Part shown: in pieces, positions 1 through 8,157 of the stretch
Layout of the letters: each line of letters begins with the position of its first letter
How positions within the stretch are numbered: position 1 is the first letter of the stretch
Source: Terrimonas pollutisoli
GTDB lineage: Bacteria; Bacteroidota; Bacteroidia; Chitinophagales; Chitinophagaceae
DNA: 64,000 nt
Direction: 5' to 3'
Assembly: GCF_029360765.1 (NCBI RefSeq)
Contig: NZ_JARKNA010000001.1
Location: forward strand, 620,001 to 684,000
Position numbers and translations under genes: made by a program
The notes under the pieces: model-generated
Database searches by the model: none
Seen by the model: the letters and a program-made list of their open reading frames with translations, nothing else
Told to the model about the DNA's origin: nothing

Positions 1-1
1 A

Positions 2-331
2 GATCAATACCAGCTCCTTGCCCGGAATGACAGCGTGGTGCTCTGCAAAAGTTGTGGCGGCGTATTTGGCGATCCTTATGCTGGCATCACCATAAAAAAT
101 AATTTCTTTTCTGTCGAGCATTATGGTGGCAGCAACTGGCGCTGGACAAGGATCATTACTTTTCGTTATGATGCTAAAACAAAACAGTTCCTATTGCATC
201 GGGATGCCGGTGAGTCATTTCATACATCGGACCCCGACAAAATGAAATTGAACCTTCACGAAAAAGAAGATTTTGGCAAATTGCCTTTTGCAAAATATTC
301 TTACGATAAAGCATGGAGGGAACTGCCATGA
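2..331 (+). CDS. Hypothetical protein, C-terminal part (5' end outside window)
   Basis: The reading frame is open from base 2, so the gene starts before the window; the GTG at 35 is inside the frame, not necessarily the start. The visible 109 residues include a CxxC pair (LCKSCGG) followed by GDPYAGITI, an aromatic-rich segment (GGSNWRWTRI) and a RDAGESFHTSDP stretch. I recognise the general look of a hypothetical protein conserved in Bacteroidota, but no function can be given. It ends with TGA about 105 bp before the next gene on the same strand. Confidence 0.7.
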   Translation, partial: DQYQLLARNDSVVLCKSCGGVFGDPYAGITIKNNFFSVEHYGGSNWRWTRIITFRYDAKTKQFLLHRDAGESFHTSDPDKMKLNLHEKEDFGKLPFAKYSYDKAWRELP

Positions 332-393
332 TCGCTAGCGGGAATTACAAAGTTATTTTCCCGTGTCAAGCTAGTAAGCGGCGCTGATTCAGT

Positions 394-401
394 TAATTTT
401 G
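394..401 (+). promoter_or_regulatory. Possible -7 box upstream of VOC gene
   Basis: TAATTTTG matches the Bacteroidota -7 consensus TAnnTTTG exactly and lies 36 bp before the ATG at 438. No TTG is found 19-21 bp upstream, so this is a weak promoter call. Confidence 0.3.
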
Positions 402-437
402 ATGGGAATAATGCCGGCGATAATTTAAACAAAACGC

Positions 438-1097
438 ATGAACATTTTTGAAGTGCAACTGCAGACCACCAACCTTGAGGAAACAAAGCAATTTTATCAT
501 AACAAGCTGGGCATGGACCTGATGCCTTCCAATGGTGACGAGCTAAAATTGTCCGCTGGTCTTTCTACATTGGTCTTTACAAAAGCCACCAACAGTCATC
601 CTTTTTATCATTTTGCATTTAATATCCCGCCAAATAAGTTTGAAGAAGCATTTGAATGGGCCAGGACGACAATTCCACTGATACCGGTGAATGGTAGCAA
701 TCCTGTCGCCGATTTCAGAAGTTGGGATGCAAAGGCTTTTTATTTTTATGATAACAACGGTAACATTGTAGAGTTCATCGCCCGGTTCGAACTGCCCGAA
801 CGTTCTGACAAACCCTTCGACGGATCAAGTGTTGTTTCGATCAGCGAAATTGGATTGGTAGGAGATAGTGCAAAAATCTATAGCGAACAATTGATGGCTG
901 ATTACGGGCTGAGTTATTTTTCCCGCCAGGCGCCTGCAGATGATTTTGTAGCACTGGGTGATGATAATGGTCTTTTCATTGTAGTAAACGATCAACGAAA
1001 TTGGTATCCCACACAAAAAAAATCGGAAAAGCATTTTGCGCTGGTCAAAGCAGAGATCAATGGAAAATTATACACCGTTGAGATGAAGGGCGAATGA
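438..1097 (+). CDS. VOC superfamily (glyoxalase/dioxygenase-like) protein
   Basis: The 219-residue protein opens with a vicinal-oxygen-chelate module: FEVQLQTTNLEETKQFYHNKLGM is the usual first beta-alpha unit, and FYFYDNNGNIVEFI (around residue 110) is the typical strand carrying a metal-ligand glutamate. The second half (residues 130-219) repeats the pattern more weakly, as in two-module VOC proteins. The family covers glyoxalase I, ring-cleavage dioxygenases and antibiotic-binding proteins; the substrate cannot be deduced here. It is a single gene on the plus strand, followed by a palindromic repeat. Confidence 0.75.
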   Translation: MNIFEVQLQTTNLEETKQFYHNKLGMDLMPSNGDELKLSAGLSTLVFTKATNSHPFYHFAFNIPPNKFEEAFEWARTTIPLIPVNGSNPVADFRSWDAKAFYFYDNNGNIVEFIARFELPERSDKPFDGSSVVSISEIGLVGDSAKIYSEQLMADYGLSYFSRQAPADDFVALGDDNGLFIVVNDQRNWYPTQKKSEKHFALVKAEINGKLYTVEMKGE

Positions 1098-1174
1098 TTG
1101 TTTGTAGAAGGTTTTATGAAAAGCCTAACTGATTTCAGCAAATGATAGAAGCTCTTTCTGGAATAGGGTTTTTG

Positions 1175-1207
1175 CCCCTCTCCCTCGGAGAGGGGTTGGG
1201 GTGAGGT
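1175..1207. repeat. Interspersed palindrome, CCCTCTCCCTCGGAGAGGGG type
   Basis: A GC-rich imperfect palindrome (arms CCCCTCTCC/GGAGAGGGG) followed by TTGGGGTGAGG. Related elements are at 24671-24713 and 36901-36945. It sits between the VOC gene and the terminator of the convergent cytochrome gene. Confidence 0.7.
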
Positions 1208-1209
1208 AT

Positions 1210-1237
1210 AAAAAAGAGCACAACTTTCATTGTGCTC
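1210..1237 (-). terminator. Rho-independent terminator
   Basis: Read on the minus strand, the 8-bp perfect stem GAGCACAA/TTGTGCTC with a 6-nt loop is followed by six T residues. It lies downstream of the minus-strand small ORF 1281-1406 and the cytochrome gene and probably ends that unit. Confidence 0.8.
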
Positions 1238-1280
1238 TGCGTTGATCCTGGTTCTACATCGGCCCCATTCGAAACAAGTC

Positions 1281-1406
1281 TTATTTTGTTTTTACCACCA
1301 GGTTACATTCCCTGCATTGATCATGATGGCGGCCCGCCTGTATCGCAAATGTGATCACGATAATGCATACAGCCAGGAAGCCTGCGATCTCCAATTTCTG
1401 TTTCAT
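1281..1406 (-). CDS. Small membrane protein with CxxC motif (41 aa)
   Basis: A short minus-strand frame: ATG at 1406, TAA at 1281-1283. The protein begins MKQKLEIAGFLAVCIIVITF, one hydrophobic helix, and continues with a short tail containing HHDQCRECNLVVKTK. The CxxC could bind metal or form a disulphide. Support comes from position: it lies 50 bp behind the cytochrome c gene on the same strand and ends 44 bp before a good terminator. No homology can be claimed, so it may be a chance frame. Confidence 0.4.
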   Translation of the reverse strand: MKQKLEIAGFLAVCIIVITFAIQAGRHHDQCRECNLVVKTK

Positions 1407-1456
1407 GTATGATAAGGTTTAAGGTTATGTATGGTGAGAGTTAGTGTTATTAACAA

Positions 1457-2041
1457 TTACAACTCATTCCATTTTTTCCATTCGGGCACCCGGTTCTCAA
1501 CAGGTTTGGTTGATTTGAGAAAAGCAAAGATGGCTCTCAGGTCATCGTCTTTCAGATTGCGATATTGCGTCCATGGCATAGGTGGCAACAAGGGACGACT
1601 TTCTTTTAATCCTTTTGATTTGCCCTCACGGATGGCACGGAAAAATTGTTCTTCGGTCCAGTTGCCAATACCGGTTTGATCGGAACTGATGTTGGCTGCA
1701 AATGACATACCCCAGGGGCCCACTGCTGCTGTCAGGTCAGGTGCAAAAAGCATCCAGCCTTTTTTTGCAGTGGTAGTGTCCACTTTTGGTAAAGGTGAAT
1801 CGGCATGGTGGCCGGAGAAGCGCTGGTCGGCGATAAGTTCAGGTCCATTCGGTCCAAATGTTTTGGGTGAATGACAATCATCACATCCCATACTGTTTAC
1901 CAGGTAACTGCCGCGGCTGATAAGGCTGTCTTGCGAGATCTGCACTTTGGCGTTTGTTTCTGTTGGTTTGTTATTGCAGGCAATGATGGCTACTGCTACA
2001 GTAGCTGCCATAAAAAACATGATAAGGCTGATCTTTTTCAT
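1457..2041 (-). CDS. Cytochrome c lipoprotein
   Basis: The 194-residue protein starts with a lipoprotein signal: hydrophobic residues 5-20 ending in IIAC. One haem-attachment motif CDDCH occurs around residue 53 (NSMGCDDCHSPKTFGPNGPEL), followed by a class I cytochrome c fold ending in LKDDDLRAIFAFLKSTKPV, the typical last helix. It is predicted to be an outer- or periplasmic-membrane-anchored electron carrier; its partner is unknown. A tiny CxxC membrane protein gene follows on the same strand, and a DUF1772-like membrane protein gene precedes it. Confidence 0.8.
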   Translation of the reverse strand: MKKISLIMFFMAATVAVAIIACNNKPTETNAKVQISQDSLISRGSYLVNSMGCDDCHSPKTFGPNGPELIADQRFSGHHADSPLPKVDTTTAKKGWMLFAPDLTAAVGPWGMSFAANISSDQTGIGNWTEEQFFRAIREGKSKGLKESRPLLPPMPWTQYRNLKDDDLRAIFAFLKSTKPVENRVPEWKKWNEL

Positions 2042-2082
2042 TCGTATATTTTTTGTTTTTTAACTATGTCGAATGGAACTTA

Positions 2083-2134
2083 CCATGATAAAATTTTCAT
2101 TTTCCTGTTTGTTATAATGAAAATTTTATCATGG
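2083..2134. repeat. Perfect 19-bp inverted repeat
   Basis: Arms 2083-2101 and 2116-2134 are exact reverse complements (CCATGATAAAATTTTCATT) around a 14-nt loop. The element is AT-rich and lacks a clear U tract on either side. It lies between the end of the DUF1772-like gene and the start of the cytochrome gene, both minus strand, so it may be an RNA hairpin in the 5' leader of the cytochrome transcript or a protein-binding dyad. Confidence 0.75.
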
Positions 2135-2194
2135 CCGTTTCATCTTGATATTTATTATTGTTTAATGTCTAAGCTGAGTTTGTTGTTTGAAAAA

Positions 2195-2662
2195 TCAGGC
2201 GCCGAATATCCATCCTGCCAACAGGCTGATAAAACCGGTGATGTTGATGGCCTGGCGGGTGTGATAATGCGAGAACCATTTGGCCCGGTATTGCTGCCAG
2301 TTGACCGGGTAGTTGGCAGTAGTCCAGCTGTTGATGTATTTGTTCAACGGGATATTTCCTTTTACCGCCAGCAAAGCATCAGCTACCAGGGTGATCAAAG
2401 CGATCACGGAACTGATAAAAAGCCAGCCGGTTGGATTTACCACACAAAAGGCAACTAACAACAATGATGAACCCAATGCCAGATAGTAAACAACCTGCAA
2501 GGGTGTTTCCAGTTTTTGTGTGAGGAGGTTCCTGGTTTCGATATAGGTTTCAGCCTGCATTTTTTTCATTGTGCCCGACATAGCCAGGATATAGAAAAAA
2601 CTTTGGCTGATGACAAACGCATAGAGGAGCAGCGTTATGAATAAGGTGATTTTAATTTCCAT
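2195..2662 (-). CDS. DUF1772-like membrane protein
   Basis: The chosen start is the ATG at 2662 (MEIKITLFITLLLYAF), because upstream codons lack membrane character and the first helix then lies at the N-terminus. The 155-residue product has about four hydrophobic segments (residues 5-25, 55-75, 80-98 and near the C-terminus). It contains ALLAVKGNIPLN and a WQQYRAKW segment, which resemble the anthrone oxygenase-like DUF1772 family. The function of these proteins is mostly unknown. The gene is followed by the 19-bp inverted repeat and then the cytochrome c gene. Confidence 0.6.
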   Translation of the reverse strand: MEIKITLFITLLLYAFVISQSFFYILAMSGTMKKMQAETYIETRNLLTQKLETPLQVVYYLALGSSLLLVAFCVVNPTGWLFISSVIALITLVADALLAVKGNIPLNKYINSWTTANYPVNWQQYRAKWFSHYHTRQAINITGFISLLAGWIFGA

Positions 2663-3039
2663 GATTAAAGGTTTAAATGGTGATGCAAAATAGACCGGTA
2701 ATAAGACGGGGTCAACGACAGCATGATTGGATTGCGTCAAATAGGGGATGAATTGTGATGAGGCTGTCCAAAACTATTAGTAACCCAGGTGCAACAAGTT
2801 TACACAATGAACACTAAGAGAGCTTCTACCTGATAGGTTGTGTTCTTCGTGGCATTCTTTGTCCGTTGTGTTCTATGGGGCATCAACTTTGAAAATGCTG
2901 AAGCAACATGAATTGAAGTTTAAGGCTTTTCTTTGAGTTGTTTTTTGCGTTATTTTGTTACCAGTTCCTGTCAACATTCCTCCCTTCCGAAGCAATTGTC
3001 CCGGCCCTTTTCCGATTTATTAACCTTTAATAAAACAAT
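2663..3039. other. Intergenic region, no gene seen
   Basis: A divergent intergenic region of 377 bp between the DUF1772-like and ABM genes. I see no credible ORF, RNA gene or terminator. It holds degenerate repeats of the words CACAATGAACAC and GTTGTGTTCT. Confidence 0.5.
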
Positions 3040-3450
3040 ATGGAAAAGCAAATCCAGGTAATAGTAGAACTCAGCATTGTCAGCGGCAAACTCGGCGATG
3101 TAAAACAACAAATACCTGCCCTTGTTCAAATGGTAAAAATGACGGAGTCGGAATGCATCTCGTATGAATGGTTCTTAAACGAGGAGAAAAACAAATGTTA
3201 TATCCTTGAAGGATTCAGCAACTCTGAAGCATTGTTGGCTCATTTGATAAATGTAGGGCCCTCACTACCCGCTTTATTTGCTAATGCACCGATCACCCGC
3301 TGGGAAATATTTGGCGACTTATCAGCCGAAGTAAGAGATGCTATTTTACCAATAGGTGCGGTTAATAATATTGCGCCTTTTATTTCAAGATCCGTGGTAG
3401 GGTTTAACCGGCAAAATAAAGTGGAGGAATTAACGGCGGGCCATAGTTGA
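3040..3450 (+). CDS. ABM-type quinol monooxygenase
   Basis: The first 95 residues fit an antibiotic-biosynthesis-monooxygenase fold: IQVIVELSIVSGKLGDVKQQ as strand-helix, then SECISYEWFLNEEKNKCYILEGFSNSEALLAH, the characteristic central segment. A tail of about 40 residues covers VVGFNRQNKV. Members oxidise quinols or aromatic compounds without cofactors or act as small-molecule binders. The 3' end overlaps the convergent carboxypeptidase gene by 21 bp. Confidence 0.7.
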   Translation: MEKQIQVIVELSIVSGKLGDVKQQIPALVQMVKMTESECISYEWFLNEEKNKCYILEGFSNSEALLAHLINVGPSLPALFANAPITRWEIFGDLSAEVRDAILPIGAVNNIAPFISRSVVGFNRQNKVEELTAGHS

Positions 3451-4548
3451 AGAAGAGTCCTCTACAAAATATTCACCTAGGAAAATGGTTTTAAGGGCGG
3501 TTGCATACCTTTCAAGCTGTTGTTGGCAAAATTGCTGTTGTTTAGGTTGTAAATAATCAACCGGTCTTTTGCTGCCGGGAAATTCCATGGTGATCAGGCG
3601 AATGGCCTCCCTGTTTTTACTTGGATTGTTTTCATCCATTACGGCTGTCGAGGCCCAGGTACCCATCGATACTCCGCCACCTTTATGCCCGGGCATGGGT
3701 GAGCCACTAAAGTTTCTTTTTTGAAAAAGACCTTTTGCTACCGGCACGGGATCTTTGTAATATAGGGCTGTCGGTTTGCTGTTGATGCGATTGCCTGGTA
3801 CATGACCACCATTTTCATAAATATGTTTTGCCATGCCAATCGCTAAGCTGCTGTCTGACGTATAACCTAATGCGATGCCATTTTGATCAGTTCTTGGATC
3901 GGCATACACACCAGCATTTTCTGTAGTGCGGATCGCATGCAGGTTAACGATACGCTGAGGCCGGTATTGATCGATCAGCTCCAGCAGGATCGCATTTTCA
4001 TTTTCTGTTTTTCTGCCCACATGATCAAGGCTATCATCTTCATCAAAGGGTTTACCGGGTGTTGGCATTTGCCGATTAGGATCAACAGCACCCGGATAAC
4101 TGTAACGCCCAATATTGTCGACACTGCCGATCAACAAGGAATTTTGTTTAGCCTGTTCTGCATTGTCAGGAAATAATGAAGGGATGATGATGACGTTATA
4201 ATAAATGCTGTCATTCTTTTTTAATTGATCAAGCAGCTCATAGGCTATTTCAATAGATGATAACTCAGATCCATGCATGCCCCCGATCACCAATGCCCTT
4301 TTATCACTCGTACCGGGAAAAAAGAATGCATCGATCGCCCTGCCCAATTTTGATTTGCCAATAGTGAATCGGACGGCTTTACGATCCAACAAAATTCTTT
4401 TAAGCTCTTCCGGGTATAAAAAACCGGGTATGCCGATGTCTGGTACAACATTATTCGGGGTTACCGGCATTTTGATTTTATTGCTATTGCTGGCTGCCGA
4501 CAAAACGGTGAAGGCAAGAATAAGAAATATGGATGGCCTGAGTTGCAT
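3430..4548 (-). CDS. M14-family zinc carboxypeptidase / AstE-like amidohydrolase
   Basis: The 372-residue protein starts with a signal-like segment (MQLRPSIFLILAFTVLSAAS). The zinc ligands of the M14/succinylglutamate desuccinylase superfamily are visible: H92 and E95 in GGMHGSELSSIEI and H204 in IVNLHAI. It is therefore likely a secreted or periplasmic peptidase cleaving C-terminal residues, possibly of peptidoglycan peptides. Substrate is unknown. It converges on and overlaps the ABM gene, and an OmpA-family gene lies upstream on the same strand, separated by a terminator. Confidence 0.75.
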   Translation of the reverse strand: MQLRPSIFLILAFTVLSAASNSNKIKMPVTPNNVVPDIGIPGFLYPEELKRILLDRKAVRFTIGKSKLGRAIDAFFFPGTSDKRALVIGGMHGSELSSIEIAYELLDQLKKNDSIYYNVIIIPSLFPDNAEQAKQNSLLIGSVDNIGRYSYPGAVDPNRQMPTPGKPFDEDDSLDHVGRKTENENAILLELIDQYRPQRIVNLHAIRTTENAGVYADPRTDQNGIALGYTSDSSLAIGMAKHIYENGGHVPGNRINSKPTALYYKDPVPVAKGLFQKRNFSGSPMPGHKGGGVSMGTWASTAVMDENNPSKNREAIRLITMEFPGSKRPVDYLQPKQQQFCQQQLERYATALKTIFLGEYFVEDSSSTMARR

Positions 4549-4577
4549 GAGGTTTAATGGTAATGGCTGATTAAAAT

Positions 4578-4607
4578 AAAAAGGGGAATATGAACCATTC
4601 CCCTTTT
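4578..4607 (-). terminator. Rho-independent terminator after the OmpA-family gene
   Basis: Stem AAAAGGGGAAT/ATTCCCCTTTT with a 7-nt loop, followed on the minus strand by a T-rich run. It lies 9 bp past the OmpA-family stop codon and separates that gene from the carboxypeptidase gene. Confidence 0.8.
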
Positions 4608-4615
4608 ATGGATTT

Positions 4616-5905
4616 TTATAGTTTGATGAATTCTACTCTTCGGTTTGCCACTTTGCCTTCTTTTGTTTTGTTGTCACCAACGGGCTGAGTCTCGCCTTTT
4701 CCTTCCGTTTCCAGGCGACTTGTATCAAGACCAAATTCATTCACCAGTAATTCTTTTACGGCTTCGGCTCTTTTTTTCGAGAGTTCTATGTTGGCTTTAT
4801 CGTCGCCATCACTGCTGGTATGCCCAACTACTTTTACGCGGATCGATGTATTTTCTTTTAATACACCGGCAATATCTTTTACTACCGCATAAGATTCGGG
4901 TTTGATCACCGCACTTTGAAAATCGAAAAGAATACCGGTTGTGGAGAATTTGCCTTCTTCAATCAGCTTATGTCTTGTATCAGGCTTGCCGGTAGCAACT
5001 TTAATATTGCTTACGTACACGGCATATTGTTCTTCGCTATAGTTGGTATGACCTACTTCAAAATAGATCTGGTTCATAATGACACCAACGGGTATGGCTT
5101 TGGGCACATCAAACAGTTTGTCTTCATTGATCCACATCCGCAATCTTTCTTTTTGAACCTGGATAGCTACGTGTACCGGTTTGCCATATGATTTTTCCAA
5201 TCGCTCATACATTTTGTTGTCGCCGGTGAAATAAGATCTGCTTTCCAGGTATGAGTTCACTCTTGCCTTCGAATTTTTAAATTCAGCAGGATAGATCGTA
5301 GTCACAACCGATGCATACTTTTTTTGATCCTTTAAAAAATTGTTACCGCCATTGGGTTCATCTTTGGAGGAGAATAAGCCGAAATAAAATTCAGGATACA
5401 TCCAGCCGGTATTTTTTAATTGCAGGATCACATCAAACTCGATCGTATAGTTTTCACCAAACTGTTTTTGATTACTACTGAGATAAGTAAAAGGCTTGTG
5501 CAGGCGCAGCCAGTTGCCGGCGAATTTATCCAGCGTAGTTACTTCACCCGTGCCACTGGTATTCCAGTTGGCAGGCAATTCAGCTAAAGCTTCGCCTTCG
5601 AAATTATCGTAGTATAAAATTTGCTCGCCGGGAATAAAATCATATTTGGTAAAACTCTTTGGTCCTGCTTCCTCGACTGCCTCTTCTTTTGTTTCTGTTT
5701 TGGGTGCAGGGCTTGCAGATGATGTTGTAGTTGTTGTCTTCTTTCCTTCTATTTCATCCAGTGATTTATCTATCCCCCGGTCAACTTTATTATCAGCTCT
5801 TTGTTTAGCTTTTGTTTTCACTTTATTCAGGATGCCTGAAAATTGGGCATCAGCTGCAAAAGGTAGGGCTGCAATTAATAATGCAATGATGATCTTCCTG
5901 TTCAT
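4616..5905 (-). CDS. OmpA-family outer membrane protein
   Basis: The start is set at ATG 5905, giving the signal peptide MNRKIIIALLIAALPFAADA; the longer frame adds eight residues that spoil it. After a lysine-rich low-complexity region (residues 30-75), a middle domain resembling a concanavalin-like beta sandwich covers roughly residues 90-300. The C-terminal OmpA domain contains the peptidoglycan-binding signature: VKVVGHTSSDGDDKANIELSKKRA, later RLETEGKGETQPVGDN and NRRVEF at the end. It probably tethers the outer membrane to peptidoglycan. Confidence 0.85.
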   Translation of the reverse strand: MNRKIIIALLIAALPFAADAQFSGILNKVKTKAKQRADNKVDRGIDKSLDEIEGKKTTTTTSSASPAPKTETKEEAVEEAGPKSFTKYDFIPGEQILYYDNFEGEALAELPANWNTSGTGEVTTLDKFAGNWLRLHKPFTYLSSNQKQFGENYTIEFDVILQLKNTGWMYPEFYFGLFSSKDEPNGGNNFLKDQKKYASVVTTIYPAEFKNSKARVNSYLESRSYFTGDNKMYERLEKSYGKPVHVAIQVQKERLRMWINEDKLFDVPKAIPVGVIMNQIYFEVGHTNYSEEQYAVYVSNIKVATGKPDTRHKLIEEGKFSTTGILFDFQSAVIKPESYAVVKDIAGVLKENTSIRVKVVGHTSSDGDDKANIELSKKRAEAVKELLVNEFGLDTSRLETEGKGETQPVGDNKTKEGKVANRRVEFIKL

Positions 5906-5926
5906 GTCAATAATTTTAAAGTATAT

Positions 5927-5960
5927 CAAAACTATTGGTGCGATATTGCAGCTGAAACAA
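5927..5960 (-). promoter_or_regulatory. Possible promoter of the OmpA-family gene
   Basis: On the minus strand TAGTTTTG (5927-5934) matches the Bacteroidota -7 box exactly. A TTG (5958-5960) lies 23 bp upstream, slightly more than the usual 19-21 bp. Confidence 0.4.
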
Positions 5961-6146
5961 GAAGATGTTCGAATTGCTAAAAAAGCAGGCTGAGATGAAA
6001 GAATAGGAGAAATAAAGAAACGTGTTTATCCTTCGTTTTCTTTTTGGATTGCGGTAGGAACAGGGTTAATTCTATATCAATGAGAGTACCTAACTGGCGG
6101 GGCTTATTATTCAAAAGAGCTTCCCTGCTTTTTCTTTTTAAGCAAT

Positions 6147-6182
6147 AAAAAAACCGTCTCGCTATAAACAAGACGGTTTTTT
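6147..6182. terminator. Bidirectional terminator
   Basis: A hairpin with arms CCGTCT/AGACGG flanked by A and T runs on both sides. It lies about 100 bp downstream of the PDH E2 stop codon on the minus strand. The rest of 5906-6284 contains no convincing gene; a 64-codon minus frame starting within this hairpin is not believable. Confidence 0.8.
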
Positions 6183-6284
6183 AACATCATTCAAAAAAGA
6201 TTATTGGCCTCCTGAGTTGCTTACGAATTATGTATTCAAGTTTTCTTTATTCTCATTATTCTCAAAAATCTCAGCAATCCCGGT

Positions 6285-7952
6285 TCAGACAAGCATCCTC
6301 AATGGTTCTTCCAGCAGACCTTTTAATGTTTGCAGGAAGGCAGAGCCGGTAGCGCCGTCTACAACACGGTGATCACAACTCAGCGTTACTTTCATCACAT
6401 TGCCCGGAACGATTGCGCCATTTTTCACCACAGGTACCTGGCTGATTCCGCCCACTGCCAGTATACAGGCATCCGGCGGATTGATGATCGCAGTGAATTC
6501 TTCAATGCCAAACATACCCAGGTTAGAAATCGTAAATGTATTTCCTTCCCAATCGGCAGGTTGTAGTTTTTTATCTTTTGCTTTCTGCGCAAAGTCTTTT
6601 ACTTCCGTAGCGATTTGTGAAAGCGATTTTGTATCTGCAAAACGAACAACCGGTACCAGCAAGCCATCTTCCACCGCTACTGCCACACCGATGTTAACAT
6701 GATAATTGGTCCTGATCTTATCACCCAACCAGCTACTGTTGACAGCAGGGTGTTGTTTCAACGCCACTGCGCAGGCTTTCAACACCAGGTCGTTGAAAGA
6801 TATTTTTACTTTGCTTACTTCATTCAATTTTGCCCGGCTGGCGACGGCTGCATCCATATCGATCGACATGGTCAGATAGAAATGGGGAGCGGAGAATTTA
6901 CTTTCAGCCAAACGCTTAGCAATCACTTTCCGCATTTGCGATACTGGCACTTCGGTAAAGCTTACTTGTCCTGCCGGAGCAGCAGGTGCGGCTGCAGGTT
7001 TCGGAGTTTCGGCAGTAGCCGCTTTCGCTACAGATTTATAATTGTCGATGTCAGCTTTGATAATGCGGCCTCCATCGCCGGAGCCACTCACTTTGCTGAT
7101 ATCAATTCCTTTTTCAGCGGCCAGTTTTTTTGCAAGCGGGGATGCTTTTACCCGGCCATTTTCAACAGAGCTGCTCACTTCATGGCCACTTTCTTCAACC
7201 GGTTGAGCAGCCGGGGCAGCTTGTTGTTGTGGCTGATCTGCTGATTCTAGTTTAGGAGCCGGAGCTGCAGTTCCACCTTTAGCAGCTGCTACAATAGCAT
7301 TAACATCTACTTTTCCTTCTTCACCAATGATACAAAGCAAATCATTGACGGCGATCTTTTCTCCTTTTTTAGCACCCTGGTATAATAATTTTCCATTTTT
7401 ATAACTTTCCAATTCCATGGTAGCTTTGTCAGTCTCTATCTCTGCCAGCACTTCACCTTTTTTCACGGTATCGCCAACATTTTTCAACCAGCCGGCGATC
7501 ACCCCATCTGTCATAGTATCACTCAGGCGGGGCATCAGCACGACTTCCTCCATTTTGGAAATATCAACGGCGGTAGCGGCAGGTTTTCCATTGGATGCCT
7601 GGGGAGCACTTGTTTCCTGTGTCTTTGTATCCGGAGTTTTTGTTTCCGCTTTCTTTTCCGTCTTCGGTGGCGCAGCGGTGCTGCCCCCTGACAAGAGCCC
7701 TGAAATATCTTCTCCTGCTGTACCAATGATGGCCAGCAAGTCGTTTACCTGTAATTTGCTTCCTTTGTCAGCACCCACATGTAAAAGAGTGCCATCCTTG
7801 TAACTTTCCAGTTCCATTGTAGCTTTGTCAGTTTCCACCTCAGCCAGCAAGTCACCTTTTTTTACTGTATCACCCACTTTTTTATGCCATGCAGCGATCA
7901 CACCTTCTGTCATCGTGTCGCTTAGGCGGGGCATCAATATCACTTCAGCCAT
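6285..7952 (-). CDS. pdhC: Pyruvate dehydrogenase E2, dihydrolipoamide acetyltransferase
   Basis: E2 transfers the acetyl group from lipoyl-lysine to CoA and forms the core of the pyruvate dehydrogenase complex. Two lipoyl domains are visible (residues 4-78 and 136-210), each with the ETDKATMELES motif; the lipoylated lysines are K43 and K176. Alanine/proline-rich linkers follow, then the peripheral E1/E3-binding domain (KASPLAKKLAAEKGIDISKV, about 265-300) and the catalytic domain with the active-site SCDHRVVDGA near the C-terminus. The 555-residue length is typical for a two-lipoyl E2. E1 and E3 genes are not adjacent. Confidence 0.95.
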   Translation of the reverse strand: MAEVILMPRLSDTMTEGVIAAWHKKVGDTVKKGDLLAEVETDKATMELESYKDGTLLHVGADKGSKLQVNDLLAIIGTAGEDISGLLSGGSTAAPPKTEKKAETKTPDTKTQETSAPQASNGKPAATAVDISKMEEVVLMPRLSDTMTDGVIAGWLKNVGDTVKKGEVLAEIETDKATMELESYKNGKLLYQGAKKGEKIAVNDLLCIIGEEGKVDVNAIVAAAKGGTAAPAPKLESADQPQQQAAPAAQPVEESGHEVSSSVENGRVKASPLAKKLAAEKGIDISKVSGSGDGGRIIKADIDNYKSVAKAATAETPKPAAAPAAPAGQVSFTEVPVSQMRKVIAKRLAESKFSAPHFYLTMSIDMDAAVASRAKLNEVSKVKISFNDLVLKACAVALKQHPAVNSSWLGDKIRTNYHVNIGVAVAVEDGLLVPVVRFADTKSLSQIATEVKDFAQKAKDKKLQPADWEGNTFTISNLGMFGIEEFTAIINPPDACILAVGGISQVPVVKNGAIVPGNVMKVTLSCDHRVVDGATGSAFLQTLKGLLEEPLRMLV

Positions 7953-8157
7953 GTAGCTTTAAATTTTCGCCGAAATTAAGGTAAAATGATGAATGATAGG
8001 CCAATGAGAATTCGGGCAATAACACTCGTTAATGGTAATAGAAATATTTCATACCCAGAGCCTTGTTGATTTCGGTGATGCTTTACAGATGAATATTGGT
8101 AAAATATATCAATTTCACTTGTAAGTTAGAAGAACACCGTCGGAAAAGAAAGTAATA

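Noticed and set aside
1871..2458. 195-codon plus-strand frame over the cytochrome and DUF1772 genes
   Set aside because: It overlaps two credible minus-strand genes and the inverted repeat and has no domain character.
5977..6171. 64-codon minus-strand frame upstream of the OmpA-family gene
   Set aside because: It begins inside a terminator hairpin and encodes a low-complexity basic sequence.
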